NCBI GenBank assembly: GCA_951813295.1
Contig: CATOTI010000002.1
Coordinates: 3,172,522-3,236,521 of the forward strand
Length of the DNA: 64,000 nt
Source of the DNA: an uncultured Pseudomonadales bacterium
GTDB taxonomy: Bacteria; Pseudomonadota; Gammaproteobacteria; Pseudomonadales; Azotimanducaceae
Reading direction: 5' to 3'
Positions 27,747 to 35,952 of the stretch are shown one piece after another. The notes below the pieces were generated by a model. The model was not told the origin of the DNA and made no database searches. It saw only the letters and a list, made by a program, of their open reading frames with translations. Position numbers and translations under genes: made by a program. How positions within the stretch are numbered: the first letter of the stretch is position 1; every line of letters starts with the position of its first letter.

Positions 27747-30089
27747 CTAGAACGCGAAGCGCACGCCCAGTGTCGACGTCCGACTGCGGTTGGGTCGAGC
27801 GCCGTACGGGTGGCGCCCCATGATGTCCAGCGAGTCGGTCAGGTTTTCGACACGCAGGAATGCGGTGAGCTGTTCCGAGACGTCCCAACGGGCGCTCACG
27901 TCGAGCGTGGTCGAGCTGTCGGTTTGCTCGAATACGCCGCACGAAGCACGCACACAAACCGCGTCGACGTAGTTCGCCGAGAGATGCACCGCCCACGGTG
28001 CCCTGAGCAGGCCAATGCTGGCGACCGCCTGGTGTTTCGGAATGTACGGGATCGGATCACCTGCGGCGACGTCGCCGAAATAGTTCGTGTCCGCAATGTC
28101 GGTGTCGAAGAAACCGTCGATGTAGGAGTACGTCAACGACACGGGGACCGATACGGTCGCGTCCATCGGGGCGAGGTTGCCGGAGCCCAGGAATTCCACG
28201 CCCCGCACGGTGACCGCATCGCCGTTGAACGCATCGCCAATCTCGCAATCCGCGCCCGAAGACGACGTACATTCACCGAGCAGGTTGTCGTAGTCGCTCA
28301 CGAAACCAACGGCTTCGACGGCCAACTCGCCTCGGTCGTAGCGGAAGCCGAACTCGTAGTTGAGCGCTCGCTCTTCCTCGACGCCCGGCGAGTTCGACGG
28401 TGCTGTAAACCCTTCGTGAATACCGCCGATGATCGCCAGGTTATCGGTCACGGCATAACGCACGCCGAGCCCTGGCAGGAAGACCTGGGTCGAGTTCGAA
28501 CGGGTGCTGCGCAGATTTGACGCGTCGCGCGACGAAGGATCACTCGTCCGACCGTTGCGGATCTCGTATCTAACGCGGGCTTGATCGATGTCTTCGAAAC
28601 GAACGCCCGGTGTCAGCAACCATCGTCCCATCGTGATGCGATCGAAGACATGGATTGCTAGCGCTTCGGCGCTCTGAATGCGGTTGCCGGCGTTGCCCAG
28701 CATTCCGATGTCATCGAGGACCATCCGGCCGTCTGCCTGATGGTAGGTCGAGTTGCGCTGCAGCCGATCCTCTTCGTCTTCGTGATAGCGAATGCCGACT
28801 TCGAGCTCGTGGGTCACGTCGCCCGTCGTGAAGCCCTGAGTCCACGCCATCTGGATACCGCGGGAAAAGTACTCACGACTGTTCGAGCGCAGTTGAATGC
28901 TGCCGGTTGCCGTGTCGGCCGATCCGTCGAGGATTGCGTCCAGGGTATCGACTGAGACATCGCCGATCGGTGCGCCACCGTTGATTGCCTGGATGACGTT
29001 GAACCAGCTTGTGCGCGAAAAGTCCTGGGCCGAGGCGCTGCCATCGAAATCGATCCCCTCGGTCTTGAACCAGTCGCGCGCGTGGCGGTTGTCGTAGGCC
29101 GTCAACGAAAACTGTGCGTTCGAGCTGATGTCGTACTGATAGCGGAGGATTACCTGGTCGTGGTCCGTCTCGATCTGATCGAGCATCGAGATGCCATAGC
29201 GACGTAGCGGCGAGCTCGCGAAATCCCGGTCCGTCAGCCCAAGGTAGCTCTGATCGGAAGTCTGCTCCGCTTTCTGAAGCTTGAGTTCAAACGCGTGAGG
29301 GCCACCGTTCGGGCGCCAGGCAAACTTGGCGGTGTAGTCCCGTACGTCCAACCCGCTATCGCCGCCCCGGTCGACGGACTGGAACCCGTCGGAGCGCCAT
29401 TGATGGGTTTCGACGAGGAAACCACCGGTTTCGGAGGATGCGCCATAGGATGCGTGCGCGCGATACGTCGAGTCTTCGCCTGCTTCGAGCGAAAGCAGTC
29501 CTTGGGATTTGCTCGGGATCGGCGTCGAGATCATGTTGAGTGCGCCGCCGATGGTATATGGCCCTTCGGTGATGGCGGACGGCCCCTTCAGTACCTCGAA
29601 CGCATGCATCCGTCCGGCGGTCGGAAAGTAGTAGGCAGAAGGCGCGGAATACGGTGCGGGCGCGATCATCACGCCGTCTTCGAGCAACGTGATGCGACCA
29701 CTACGCTCGGTTGCGACACCCCGGATGCTGATGTTGGGCCTCAGGCCGTAGCCGTCTTCGATCTGGATCGAAACGCCGGGGATCTGGCGTGCGATACGCT
29801 GAACGTCGGTGTAGGCAAATTGCGCGAGTTCGTCAGGGCCGATGTAGTGAGCAGCACCCGGCGTTCGCACCGCGGTGTCGCGATCGCCGACGATCGTCAT
29901 TTCCTCGATGAAAGCCGCCGGTTCCGCACTCTTGGGCGTTCGCGCACCGTCGTCGTCGGCGAAGGTCAACGGCGCGCTGAGGGCCGTTGTCAGAACAGCG
30001 ATCGCAAACGTCGTATGGCTTGGTTTGCGCCCGGAGCAAGAGCGGCCGATCGGTTCCGTAGCAATACGGCGGGATCGAGTGGCGGACAT
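27747..30089 (-). CDS. TonB-dependent outer-membrane receptor
   Basis: A 780-residue TonB-dependent receptor. A basic leader is followed by a hydrophobic segment (FAIAVLTTALSAPLTFA, about residues 28-44), a TonB-box-like EEMTIVGD, a plug domain (ARQIPGVSIQIEDGYGLRPN; GPSAITEGPYTIGGALNMIS) and a 22-strand barrel ending in the usual aromatic residue (LGVRFAF). The plug resembles FecA-type ferric-citrate or siderophore receptors. A Fur-like site overlaps its promoter, which supports iron uptake. The signal sequence is preceded by about 25 extra residues, so a later start is possible. No TonB/ExbBD or ABC partner is nearby. Confidence 0.9.
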   Translation of the reverse strand: MSATRSRRIATEPIGRSCSGRKPSHTTFAIAVLTTALSAPLTFADDDGARTPKSAEPAAFIEEMTIVGDRDTAVRTPGAAHYIGPDELAQFAYTDVQRIARQIPGVSIQIEDGYGLRPNISIRGVATERSGRITLLEDGVMIAPAPYSAPSAYYFPTAGRMHAFEVLKGPSAITEGPYTIGGALNMISTPIPSKSQGLLSLEAGEDSTYRAHASYGASSETGGFLVETHQWRSDGFQSVDRGGDSGLDVRDYTAKFAWRPNGGPHAFELKLQKAEQTSDQSYLGLTDRDFASSPLRRYGISMLDQIETDHDQVILRYQYDISSNAQFSLTAYDNRHARDWFKTEGIDFDGSASAQDFSRTSWFNVIQAINGGAPIGDVSVDTLDAILDGSADTATGSIQLRSNSREYFSRGIQMAWTQGFTTGDVTHELEVGIRYHEDEEDRLQRNSTYHQADGRMVLDDIGMLGNAGNRIQSAEALAIHVFDRITMGRWLLTPGVRFEDIDQARVRYEIRNGRTSDPSSRDASNLRSTRSNSTQVFLPGLGVRYAVTDNLAIIGGIHEGFTAPSNSPGVEEERALNYEFGFRYDRGELAVEAVGFVSDYDNLLGECTSSSGADCEIGDAFNGDAVTVRGVEFLGSGNLAPMDATVSVPVSLTYSYIDGFFDTDIADTNYFGDVAAGDPIPYIPKHQAVASIGLLRAPWAVHLSANYVDAVCVRASCGVFEQTDSSTTLDVSARWDVSEQLTAFLRVENLTDSLDIMGRHPYGARPNRSRTSTLGVRFAF

Positions 30090-30121
30090 CGGTACATTTC
30101 GCGCAATGAACTGGAGGCGGC

Positions 30122-30153
30122 ACGGTAGTGCAAATGCAAATAGTTCTCAATAA
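30122..30153 (-). promoter_or_regulatory. Promoter with overlapping Fur-like box for the TonB receptor
   Basis: Read on the minus strand, TTGAGA (30150-30145) and TACCGT (30127-30122) are 17 bases apart. The -35 lies in an AT-rich segment, CTTATTGAGAACTATTTGCA, that resembles Fur boxes (ATTGAGAATNATTTGCA type). It is the only such segment in the surrounding GC-rich DNA. Iron-dependent repression is inferred. Confidence 0.55.
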
Positions 30154-30267
30154 GGTTCGTCTTATTTGCTCGCTTTCATGATTTGCCTCATCGCCCGCGG
30201 GGACTGGTTTGCTTCGGGTGTTGTTTCGTGCCTCCATTGACGGCTCGATCGGGAAACAGGGGGAGGT

Positions 30268-31176
30268 TTGGCGAGTCGAGCAGAATCAGGGCAGATCCGG
30301 CGCAAGGTCTTGTTGACGGGTGCTGCCGGGACGATCGGCGGCAAGCTGCGCGACTACCTCGCTGAACGTTACGACCTCGTGATGGTCGACGTGGTCTCCA
30401 CCGACCGGGCGGGTCGCTCGCTCGACCAGGTGACCATCGCCGATCTCACCCCGCGCGATCGCGACGGCTACCGGCACCTCTTTCGCGGCATCGACACGGT
30501 CGTGCATCTCGCCTTTGTCGGCAATTCCGATCCGTCCGTGCGGGACGATTCCGATCATCGCTTCACGAACGAGTTCCTGAACGTGCAGATGGCGTACAAC
30601 GTCTACCAAACGGCGCTCGAGGAAGGTGTACGAAGGGTCGTGATGGCGAGTTCGAACCATGCCGCCGACTATTTCGAGACCCTGATCCTCGATGGCGATC
30701 ATGATTTCGTCGATCCCGCGGATCGCGCCCTCAGCGACAACTACTACGGCTGGGCAAAAGAGAGTTACGAACACCTGGGCTTCGTATTTGCGACGGGCCA
30801 GCAGGCGCGCGTTCATGGCACCGGGCAAGCTCGCGCGCTCGAAGTTGTGCAGCTTCGGATCGGCGGGCCGCGCGAGAATGATCTCGAGATGTGTCCGCTC
30901 GGTGATCTTCGTCAAATGCGGCGCGCGTTGGCGGTCTACTTGAGCGACCGTGACTTACAGCAGCTCGTGACGAAAAGTATCGAGACCCAAGAGATAGCGG
31001 ATGCGCACGGTGTGCCGTTCCAGGTCTTCTACGGCATCAGCGCCAACACGCACGCGTTTTGGAGCATCGTCAATGCCAGGCGCGTGATCGGATACGCGCC
31101 GGAAGACAACAGCGAAGAGAAGTTCGTCGAACTGATCCAGCGCCATATCGCGGCAGCGAACGCCGCGACGAATTGA
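30268..31176 (+). CDS. NAD(P)-dependent extended SDR, uronate dehydrogenase-like
   Basis: A protein of up to 302 residues with the extended-SDR cofactor motif TGAAGTIGGKLRDYLAE, then VVHLAFVGN, VVMASSNHAAD and the catalytic pair in YYGWAKESYEHLG. The SSNH segment and the short C-terminal domain resemble uronate dehydrogenases, which oxidise glucuronate or galacturonate, but the identity is only suggestive. The first in-frame start after the stop at 30238 is TTG 30268, with GGGAGG almost touching it; a later TTG (30310-30315, just before TGAAG) is the alternative. Divergent from the TonB receptor and 37 bases before the CoA-transferase. Confidence 0.75.
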   Translation: MASRAESGQIRRKVLLTGAAGTIGGKLRDYLAERYDLVMVDVVSTDRAGRSLDQVTIADLTPRDRDGYRHLFRGIDTVVHLAFVGNSDPSVRDDSDHRFTNEFLNVQMAYNVYQTALEEGVRRVVMASSNHAADYFETLILDGDHDFVDPADRALSDNYYGWAKESYEHLGFVFATGQQARVHGTGQARALEVVQLRIGGPRENDLEMCPLGDLRQMRRALAVYLSDRDLQQLVTKSIETQEIADAHGVPFQVFYGISANTHAFWSIVNARRVIGYAPEDNSEEKFVELIQRHIAAANAATN

Positions 31177-31213
31177 TGGCAAGCAACGTTCGCGCAAGCC
31201 ATGGGGGAAGAAG

Positions 31214-33703
31214 TTGAGTAGTGCACTGGACGGCGTGAAGGTGGTTGATCTGACACGCAACGTGGCGGGTCCGTACGCCGCGAAGTTGCTCGCGGAATAT
31301 GGTGCGTCGGTCGTCAAAGTCGAGCCGCCCGGTGGCGATCCGGCGCGTCGGTTCGGACCTTTTCCGCGCGACGAACCACACCCGGAACGCTCAGGCCTCT
31401 TTCTGCACCTCAACCGCAACAAGCAATCGGTCATCCTCGATCCGGCGCACGATGCCGAGTCGATTCTTTCTCTCGCGGCCGGGGCCGACATCCTGCTCGA
31501 AGACTACGCGCCTGGCGGACCCGCGGGATGGGGTTGGGGATTCAGCGAACTGACCGTCGCCAATTCGCGTCTCGTCGTCGCGTCGGTGACGCCGTTCGGG
31601 CAAACGGGTCCCTATCGCGACTATCGCGGCTCGGAGATTACGCTGCAGGCGATCGGCGGGCCGCTGGTCACGAACGGTCATGCGGAGCGGGAACCGCTCA
31701 AGCTCGGCGGCCACTTTGCGCACTATCACGCGGGGCTCGCGACGGCGCTTGCCTGCACGATGGCGCTTCGGCGCGCCGAGGCAACCGGCGTTGGCGATTG
31801 GATCGACATGTCGCTCTTCGAGTGTCAGGCCGCCTGCCGTGATCGCCGGACGATTCAGATCACGTCCGCCTCGTACACCGGTGTCTGCGGTGGCCGGTTG
31901 GCCTCGACCAGCCGCGGCCTCGGTATCGGGGCACGTGAATGCAGTGACGGTTTCATCAACATTTTCGGTGCGGGCGCGCGGCTTCCGCGCCTCCTCACGA
32001 TGATCGGCGAGCACGAGGCCGCGCGAACCCTCGATCCGCACGACATCGATCAGGAGACCAAGGACCGCCTCGAAGGGGCTTACCAACGCTGGCTCGGGGA
32101 ACAGAAGAAAGGGGAGGCGACGCGGATTGCGCAAGGGTACCGGTTGCTCGCCGGTGCCTTCAATTCGATCGCCGACGTTGCGGAGGATGAGCACTACAAG
32201 AGCCGTGGCGTCTGGGACACCGTCGAGCACCCGAACGCGGGAACGTTGACCTACCCGGGTCGCCCGTTCGTGATGCATGGCGCACAACGAGCGGCCCAGA
32301 TCGCGGCACCGCGACTCGACGAACACGGCGACGGAATCCGAGGACAGATCGCGAACGGCGCCGGCGGGCCGAATCCAGCCGGTAAAGAAGTGGCCGACCA
32401 GCCACTCCCGCTCGCGGGCCTTCGCGTGGCCGAGATCACCGTGGTCTGGGCCGGCCCGCACGTTACGCAACTCCTTGCGGAGTGGGGCGCGGAAGTGATT
32501 CGAGTCGAGCCCTGCAACAAGGTCCAACCGATCACCCGCGGCATGGAAAGGGTGCCGTCCAAGGAGCAGGCTCGCACGCTCGCGATGGGCGGCGGCGCGC
32601 TCGGCTTTCCCGATCACGATCCCGCCGACGACCCCTGGAATCGCAACGCGTCGTTCAATTCGCACGCGCGTAACAAGCGCTCGATGGTCGCTGACATCAT
32701 GACCGAGGAAGGCCGCGACGCCGTGCTTCGGCTTGTCGCGCATTGCGACGTGCTGGTCGAAAACAACGTGCCGGAGACCATCGAGAAGGCGGGCCTCGAC
32801 TACGAGACACTGCGCGAGATCAACCCGCGGCTCATCATGCTGCGCATGCCGGCCTTCGCCCTCGAGGGTCCGTACCGCAACTTCCGCGCCTTCGGGCTGC
32901 ACGTCGAGGCGATGATCGGCCACACGCTCTTGCGCGGCTATCCCGGCGAACGGCCGGACATCTTGAGTGAATCGCTCGCGAGCGACGGCATCAGCGGCGT
33001 CCAGGGTGCACTCGCCGTGATGTTGGCGCTCCGGCGACGCGAGGCGACCGGCGAAGGACAGCTCATGGAATTGCCGCTGACGGAAGGTTTCCTACCGACG
33101 CTCGGCGAATACTTCATGGACTACGCGATGAACGGCCGCGACACGCCGACCCAGGGCAACCGCCATCCCTGGCACGCGCCACACAACGTCTATCCGTGCG
33201 CGGGCGACGATCAGTGGATTGCAATCGACGTCGGCACCGACGAAGAATTCGCAGCCCTGTGCAGCGTCCTGGATCGCGCGGATCTCGCCGAACGGTTCGC
33301 CACCGTCGACGCCCGCCGAGACGGGCTCGATGAACTCGACGCCGCGATCGCCACGGCGACCACCACGCGTAGTAAGGATGAACTCTTCCACGCACTCCAG
33401 GCCGCCGGAGTATGCGCCGCCCCGACCCGCAACGCCGTCGAGATCCTCGACGATCCACAACTCGCGGCACGGGACTTCTTCGAATGGTTACCGACCGGCG
33501 AAGAACAGAAACCGTTCCGCTATCCCGGCCTCATGTTCAGGATGCAGCGCACCCCCAACCGTCTTCAGACCGGCCCCGTGCTCTTAGGCGCCGACAACGA
33601 GGCGATCTATCGTGACCTCCTCGGCTACAGCGAAGCCGAGTACGACGCGCTCAAGGCGACCGGCACGGTGGGTACACGGTTTCCGGATTCGATGTGGCGG
33701 TGA
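31214..33703 (+). CDS. Tandem two-domain CaiB/BaiF class III CoA-transferase
   Basis: An 829-residue protein containing two class III CoA-transferase domains, about residues 1-390 and 395-829. Both start with the family signature: LDGVKVVDLTRNVAGPYAAK and LAGLRVAEITVVWAGPHVTQ; both have GAEVIRVEP-type strands and a Asn-Lys-x-Ser segment (NRNKQSVILD; ARNKRSMVAD). Single-domain enzymes (about 400 residues) act as interlocked dimers moving CoA between acids such as carnitine, formate or bile acids; the fusion probably makes an intramolecular dimer. TTG start at 31214 with GGGGAAG upstream. Likely in one unit with the preceding SDR. Substrate unknown. Confidence 0.87.
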   Translation: MSSALDGVKVVDLTRNVAGPYAAKLLAEYGASVVKVEPPGGDPARRFGPFPRDEPHPERSGLFLHLNRNKQSVILDPAHDAESILSLAAGADILLEDYAPGGPAGWGWGFSELTVANSRLVVASVTPFGQTGPYRDYRGSEITLQAIGGPLVTNGHAEREPLKLGGHFAHYHAGLATALACTMALRRAEATGVGDWIDMSLFECQAACRDRRTIQITSASYTGVCGGRLASTSRGLGIGARECSDGFINIFGAGARLPRLLTMIGEHEAARTLDPHDIDQETKDRLEGAYQRWLGEQKKGEATRIAQGYRLLAGAFNSIADVAEDEHYKSRGVWDTVEHPNAGTLTYPGRPFVMHGAQRAAQIAAPRLDEHGDGIRGQIANGAGGPNPAGKEVADQPLPLAGLRVAEITVVWAGPHVTQLLAEWGAEVIRVEPCNKVQPITRGMERVPSKEQARTLAMGGGALGFPDHDPADDPWNRNASFNSHARNKRSMVADIMTEEGRDAVLRLVAHCDVLVENNVPETIEKAGLDYETLREINPRLIMLRMPAFALEGPYRNFRAFGLHVEAMIGHTLLRGYPGERPDILSESLASDGISGVQGALAVMLALRRREATGEGQLMELPLTEGFLPTLGEYFMDYAMNGRDTPTQGNRHPWHAPHNVYPCAGDDQWIAIDVGTDEEFAALCSVLDRADLAERFATVDARRDGLDELDAAIATATTTRSKDELFHALQAAGVCAAPTRNAVEILDDPQLAARDFFEWLPTGEEQKPFRYPGLMFRMQRTPNRLQTGPVLLGADNEAIYRDLLGYSEAEYDALKATGTVGTRFPDSMWR

Positions 33704-33715
33704 GCGGGCGGATGG

Positions 33716-34235
33716 GGGAACCGTCGATAGGGTGAGATGGGAATGTGTCGGCAGGCGATCTGGAAAGCGTCGATCCGGCGGCAGTCTGAGGCTCGCTTTT
33801 TCTTCTAGGGGGGACCCTCCGGGTCCCCCCTAGAACCCCCCTGCGTCGCGGCGAAGCCGCGCCGGGCTCGAGGTCATCGATTTCGCTGATTGGGGTTTGC
33901 CGGCTTCAGCGCTAATTTGCCCTTAGATAGATCGTAGCGAACCGAGCTGCCGGCGAATCCTTTCCAGGACATCGAGCGCCTGCAGGATCCTGCAAACGCG
34001 CCCCAGCCATCCTGCGAATCGCGCCCAATATCGAACGAAGTCCTCCGGCGAACACGCCAACACCGGGGGCCCCGCGCGCTACGGGCGTCGATAACGCATC
34101 TACGCCTCAGCAGTTTTTGCATCGCAAAAACTGCCGACGGGCCGCGTAGCGGCTCGCGCGCACGGCGAGATTCCCCCATCCGCCAACTCAGACTCGCCGA
34201 TCCGGCGGGGGCGTGGGGGCGGAGCCCACAAGAAA
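33716..34235. repeat. Dispersed hairpin-rich repeat, copy A
   Basis: Non-coding stretch after the CoA-transferase. Bases 33790-34235 match the reverse complement of 54160-54595 over nearly all their length. Landmarks are a perfect 13-bp hairpin at 33805-33833 (arms CTAGGGGGGACCC, loop TCC), the block TGATTGGGGTTTGCCGGCTT, the palindrome CAGGATCCTG, a second hairpin at 34110-34134 (arms GCAGTTTTTGC, loop ATC) and the block GGCGAGATTCCCCCATCCGC. 33716-33790 holds degenerate units related to the 23-bp satellite of copy C. The insertion sequence cuts it at its right end. Confidence 0.85.
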
Positions 34236-34240
34236 GATGT

Positions 34241-34252
34241 ATGGGCCACCCC
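34241..34252 (+). repeat. IS subterminal inverted repeat, transposase 3' side
   Basis: ATGGGCCACCCC. Pairs with 35572-35583 with one mismatch (ATGGTCCACCCC on the minus strand). Confidence 0.75.
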
Positions 34253-34495
34253 ATCGTTGCAACAGTCATTGGCGACTTTGGCAATCAGTCGGTCTGCACA
34301 AATGTATCCGGCCTGTTAATGGGCTATTTCACGCCCTGGCCTGAGTGGGATCCGCGGCTCGTCGGCTCAATTAGCAAGGCGGGTTCGTAGACCCCTTTTT
34401 CTTGCCCGAGCTTCGACGAAGCTGGATCGACTGATGAAGCCTGCCGCTAACGAGATGCCCGATGGGCAACCAAAATCCGTTCCCTACAACTGCCG
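34253..34495 (-). other. IS non-coding region downstream of transposase, candidate guide-RNA locus
   Basis: About 240 bases between the transposase stop and the inverted repeat, with no plausible gene. In IS1111-group elements the structured guide RNA (bridge/seek RNA) is encoded at this side of the transposase. Short hairpin potential is visible, for example GAGCTTCGACGAAGCT near 34409. The RNA itself is inferred from family knowledge; its ends and loops cannot be placed by eye. Confidence 0.4.
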
Positions 34496-35521
34496 CTACG
34501 CGCGCCCTGGATCGTACTCCTCACCACTGCGCAGGACTGCCCATGACAGGCGCGCCAGTTTGTTCGCTAACGCCGTGATGATCACGTTCGGGTGCAAGCC
34601 CCGCGCCTCAAGGTCATTCAGCCAAACACCTAGGCGGTGATCCTCCCGGCACAGGTTGTAGTAGCAGCTGCGCGCGCCGTGTATCAGCAGACTCCGAACG
34701 TAGCGGTTGCCGCGTTTGCTGATCCCCAGCAATCGCGTCCGGCCGCCTGTCGAGTGTTGCCGTGGCACCACCCCGAGCCACGCCGATACATCTCGGGCGC
34801 GTGTGAACTGCTCACCCTTGCCGATCGCCGCCACCAACGCCGTCGATGTCAGCGTGCCAATGCCCGGAATCGTCTGCAGACGCCGGCAGTCATCGCGCTC
34901 TCGCGCGATCTGCTCGATCTCCCGGGTAATCGTGCGAACTTCATCATCTAAGTAACGCCACTGTCGTTGCAGTAATCCCAAAAGCGCGCGTAGACGCCGC
35001 GACAATGTGCTCTCGTCGTCCGCCAGTATCGTCGGTAAGGCCTTCGACAACGCTGTCGGACTCGTGCGCACCGTGATACCTCGCTCCAACAGAAACGCTC
35101 GGATCTCGTTGATGACGCTTGTGCGCGTCTTCATGAGCTGCTGACGGACGCGGTGCAGGGCTTGCTGATCGTGTTGCTCGATCGTCTTGATCGGCACATA
35201 TCGCATGGTCGGGCGCCGCACCGCCTCCGCAATCGCCAAGGCGTCGTTGAAGTCGTTCTTGTTGGTCTTCACGTACGGCTTGACGAACTGCGCTGCCATC
35301 AATCGAACGTCATGACCGTCGCGTTCAAACTGCCGCGCCAGGTGTTGTGAACCAGCGCACGCTTCCATGCCGATCACACATCGGCTGTGAGTGGCGACAA
35401 ACTCAGCAAGCTTCGCTCGGCTGAACTGCTGCCGGAACACCGGCTTACCCGTGTGCGTCGTACCGACCACGTGGAAGGTGCTCTTGCCGACATCGATACC
35501 TAGGGTCACGATCTGCGTCAT
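34496..35521 (-). CDS. IS110 family transposase
   Basis: A 341-residue DEDD transposase. The N-terminal RuvC-like domain has Asp in LGIDVGKSTFHV, Glu in CVIGMEACAGSQH and Asp pair in VKTNKNDFNDALAIAEAV. The C-terminal Transposase_20 domain contains LQTIPGIGTLTSTALVAAIG and the serine-bearing region near SAWLGVVPRQHSTGG. The wording AAQFVKPYVKTNKND is typical of the IS1111 group. ATG 35521 is used rather than the upstream start at 35569: GAGGAG precedes it by 6 bases and homology begins at MTQIVTLGID. It appears intact, so the element may still move with its RNA guide. Confidence 0.93.
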   Translation of the reverse strand: MTQIVTLGIDVGKSTFHVVGTTHTGKPVFRQQFSRAKLAEFVATHSRCVIGMEACAGSQHLARQFERDGHDVRLMAAQFVKPYVKTNKNDFNDALAIAEAVRRPTMRYVPIKTIEQHDQQALHRVRQQLMKTRTSVINEIRAFLLERGITVRTSPTALSKALPTILADDESTLSRRLRALLGLLQRQWRYLDDEVRTITREIEQIARERDDCRRLQTIPGIGTLTSTALVAAIGKGEQFTRARDVSAWLGVVPRQHSTGGRTRLLGISKRGNRYVRSLLIHGARSCYYNLCREDHRLGVWLNDLEARGLHPNVIITALANKLARLSWAVLRSGEEYDPGRA

Positions 35522-35587
35522 GGGATGGTCTCCTCGAGGGAACGTCGTGTGGGGACACTGATTGTCCACTCGGGGTGGACCATCCCA
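35521..35587. repeat. Inverted repeat at transposase 5' end of the IS
   Basis: TGGGATGGTC at 35521-35530 is the exact reverse complement of GACCATCCCA at 35578-35587. The outer arm overlaps the subterminal inverted repeat (35572-35583) and the inner arm overlaps the transposase start codon region, so the leader could fold over the ribosome site. Confidence 0.6.
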
Positions 35588-35590
35588 TTA

Positions 35591-35912
35591 GCAATCAGAA
35601 ATCCAGCCTACTCCTCAGGCCAGTCAGAGCTTCCCAGCCCACCAAATCAGCGCTTTCCAGGTCATCGAGCGACACTTCCCAGCTCATTCTGCAAAACCGC
35701 CTAAATCACCCTACGAATCCCGCACGATGTCGACCGGCGCCTTTCCGACGATCAGGCCCATGACCCGGGGCCCCCGGCGCGCAAAGCGCGCCAGGGGAGA
35801 ACCACCCGCAGCGATTCCGCGCCGCCCTGGGCGCGCGGCGAGATTCCCCCATCCGCCAACTCAGACTCAGCGCCGATCCGGCGGGGGCGAAGCCCCCGCA
35901 AGAAAAAAAGAG
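35591..35912. repeat. Dispersed repeat: right flank of copy A and partial copy B
   Basis: 35591-35656 continues copy A beyond the insertion sequence (AATCAGAAATCCAGCCTACT, as in the complement of 54140-54165). From about 35657 a second, shortened copy begins (TTTCCAGGTCATCGAGCG) and runs to 35912, with the hairpin GGCGCGC-AAA-GCGCGCC at 35776-35792 and the core GGCGAGATTCCCCCATCCGC. The first hairpin block and the GGGTTTGCCGG block are missing. No gene is seen here. Confidence 0.75.
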
Positions 35913-35952
35913 CCATAATGCCGCCATGCGGTCAGGCGATTGTGGGGGAACC

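Larger units (their letters stand above)
34236..35590 (-). mobile_element. IS110 family (IS1111-like) insertion sequence
   Basis: About 1355 bp lying inside a repeat copy. Boundaries come from comparison with the uninterrupted copy C: its reverse complement reads CACAAGAAAAAGCCAACAGA, whereas here CACAAGAAAGA is on the left and GCAATCAGA on the right with the element between. Near the ends are 12-bp inverted repeats matching at 11 of 12 positions: ATGGGCCACCCC at 34241-34252 and the complement of GGGGTGGACCAT at 35572-35583. Subterminal inverted repeats and a long non-coding stretch 3' of the transposase fit the IS1111 group. No target duplication is evident, as expected. Exact ends are uncertain by a few bases. 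Confidence 0.82.

Noticed and set aside
33790..34235. Integron attC site or gene cassette
   Set aside because: No RYYYAAC/GTTRRRY core pair is found and no integrase is present; the hairpins are of a different kind.
33874..34284. Minus-strand open frame of 136 codons, with similar peptides at 35706-35960 and 53658-54350 (shared LSWRMGESRRA)
   Set aside because: The shared peptide comes from the DNA repeat itself; the frames have no ribosome site, differ elsewhere and run through hairpins.
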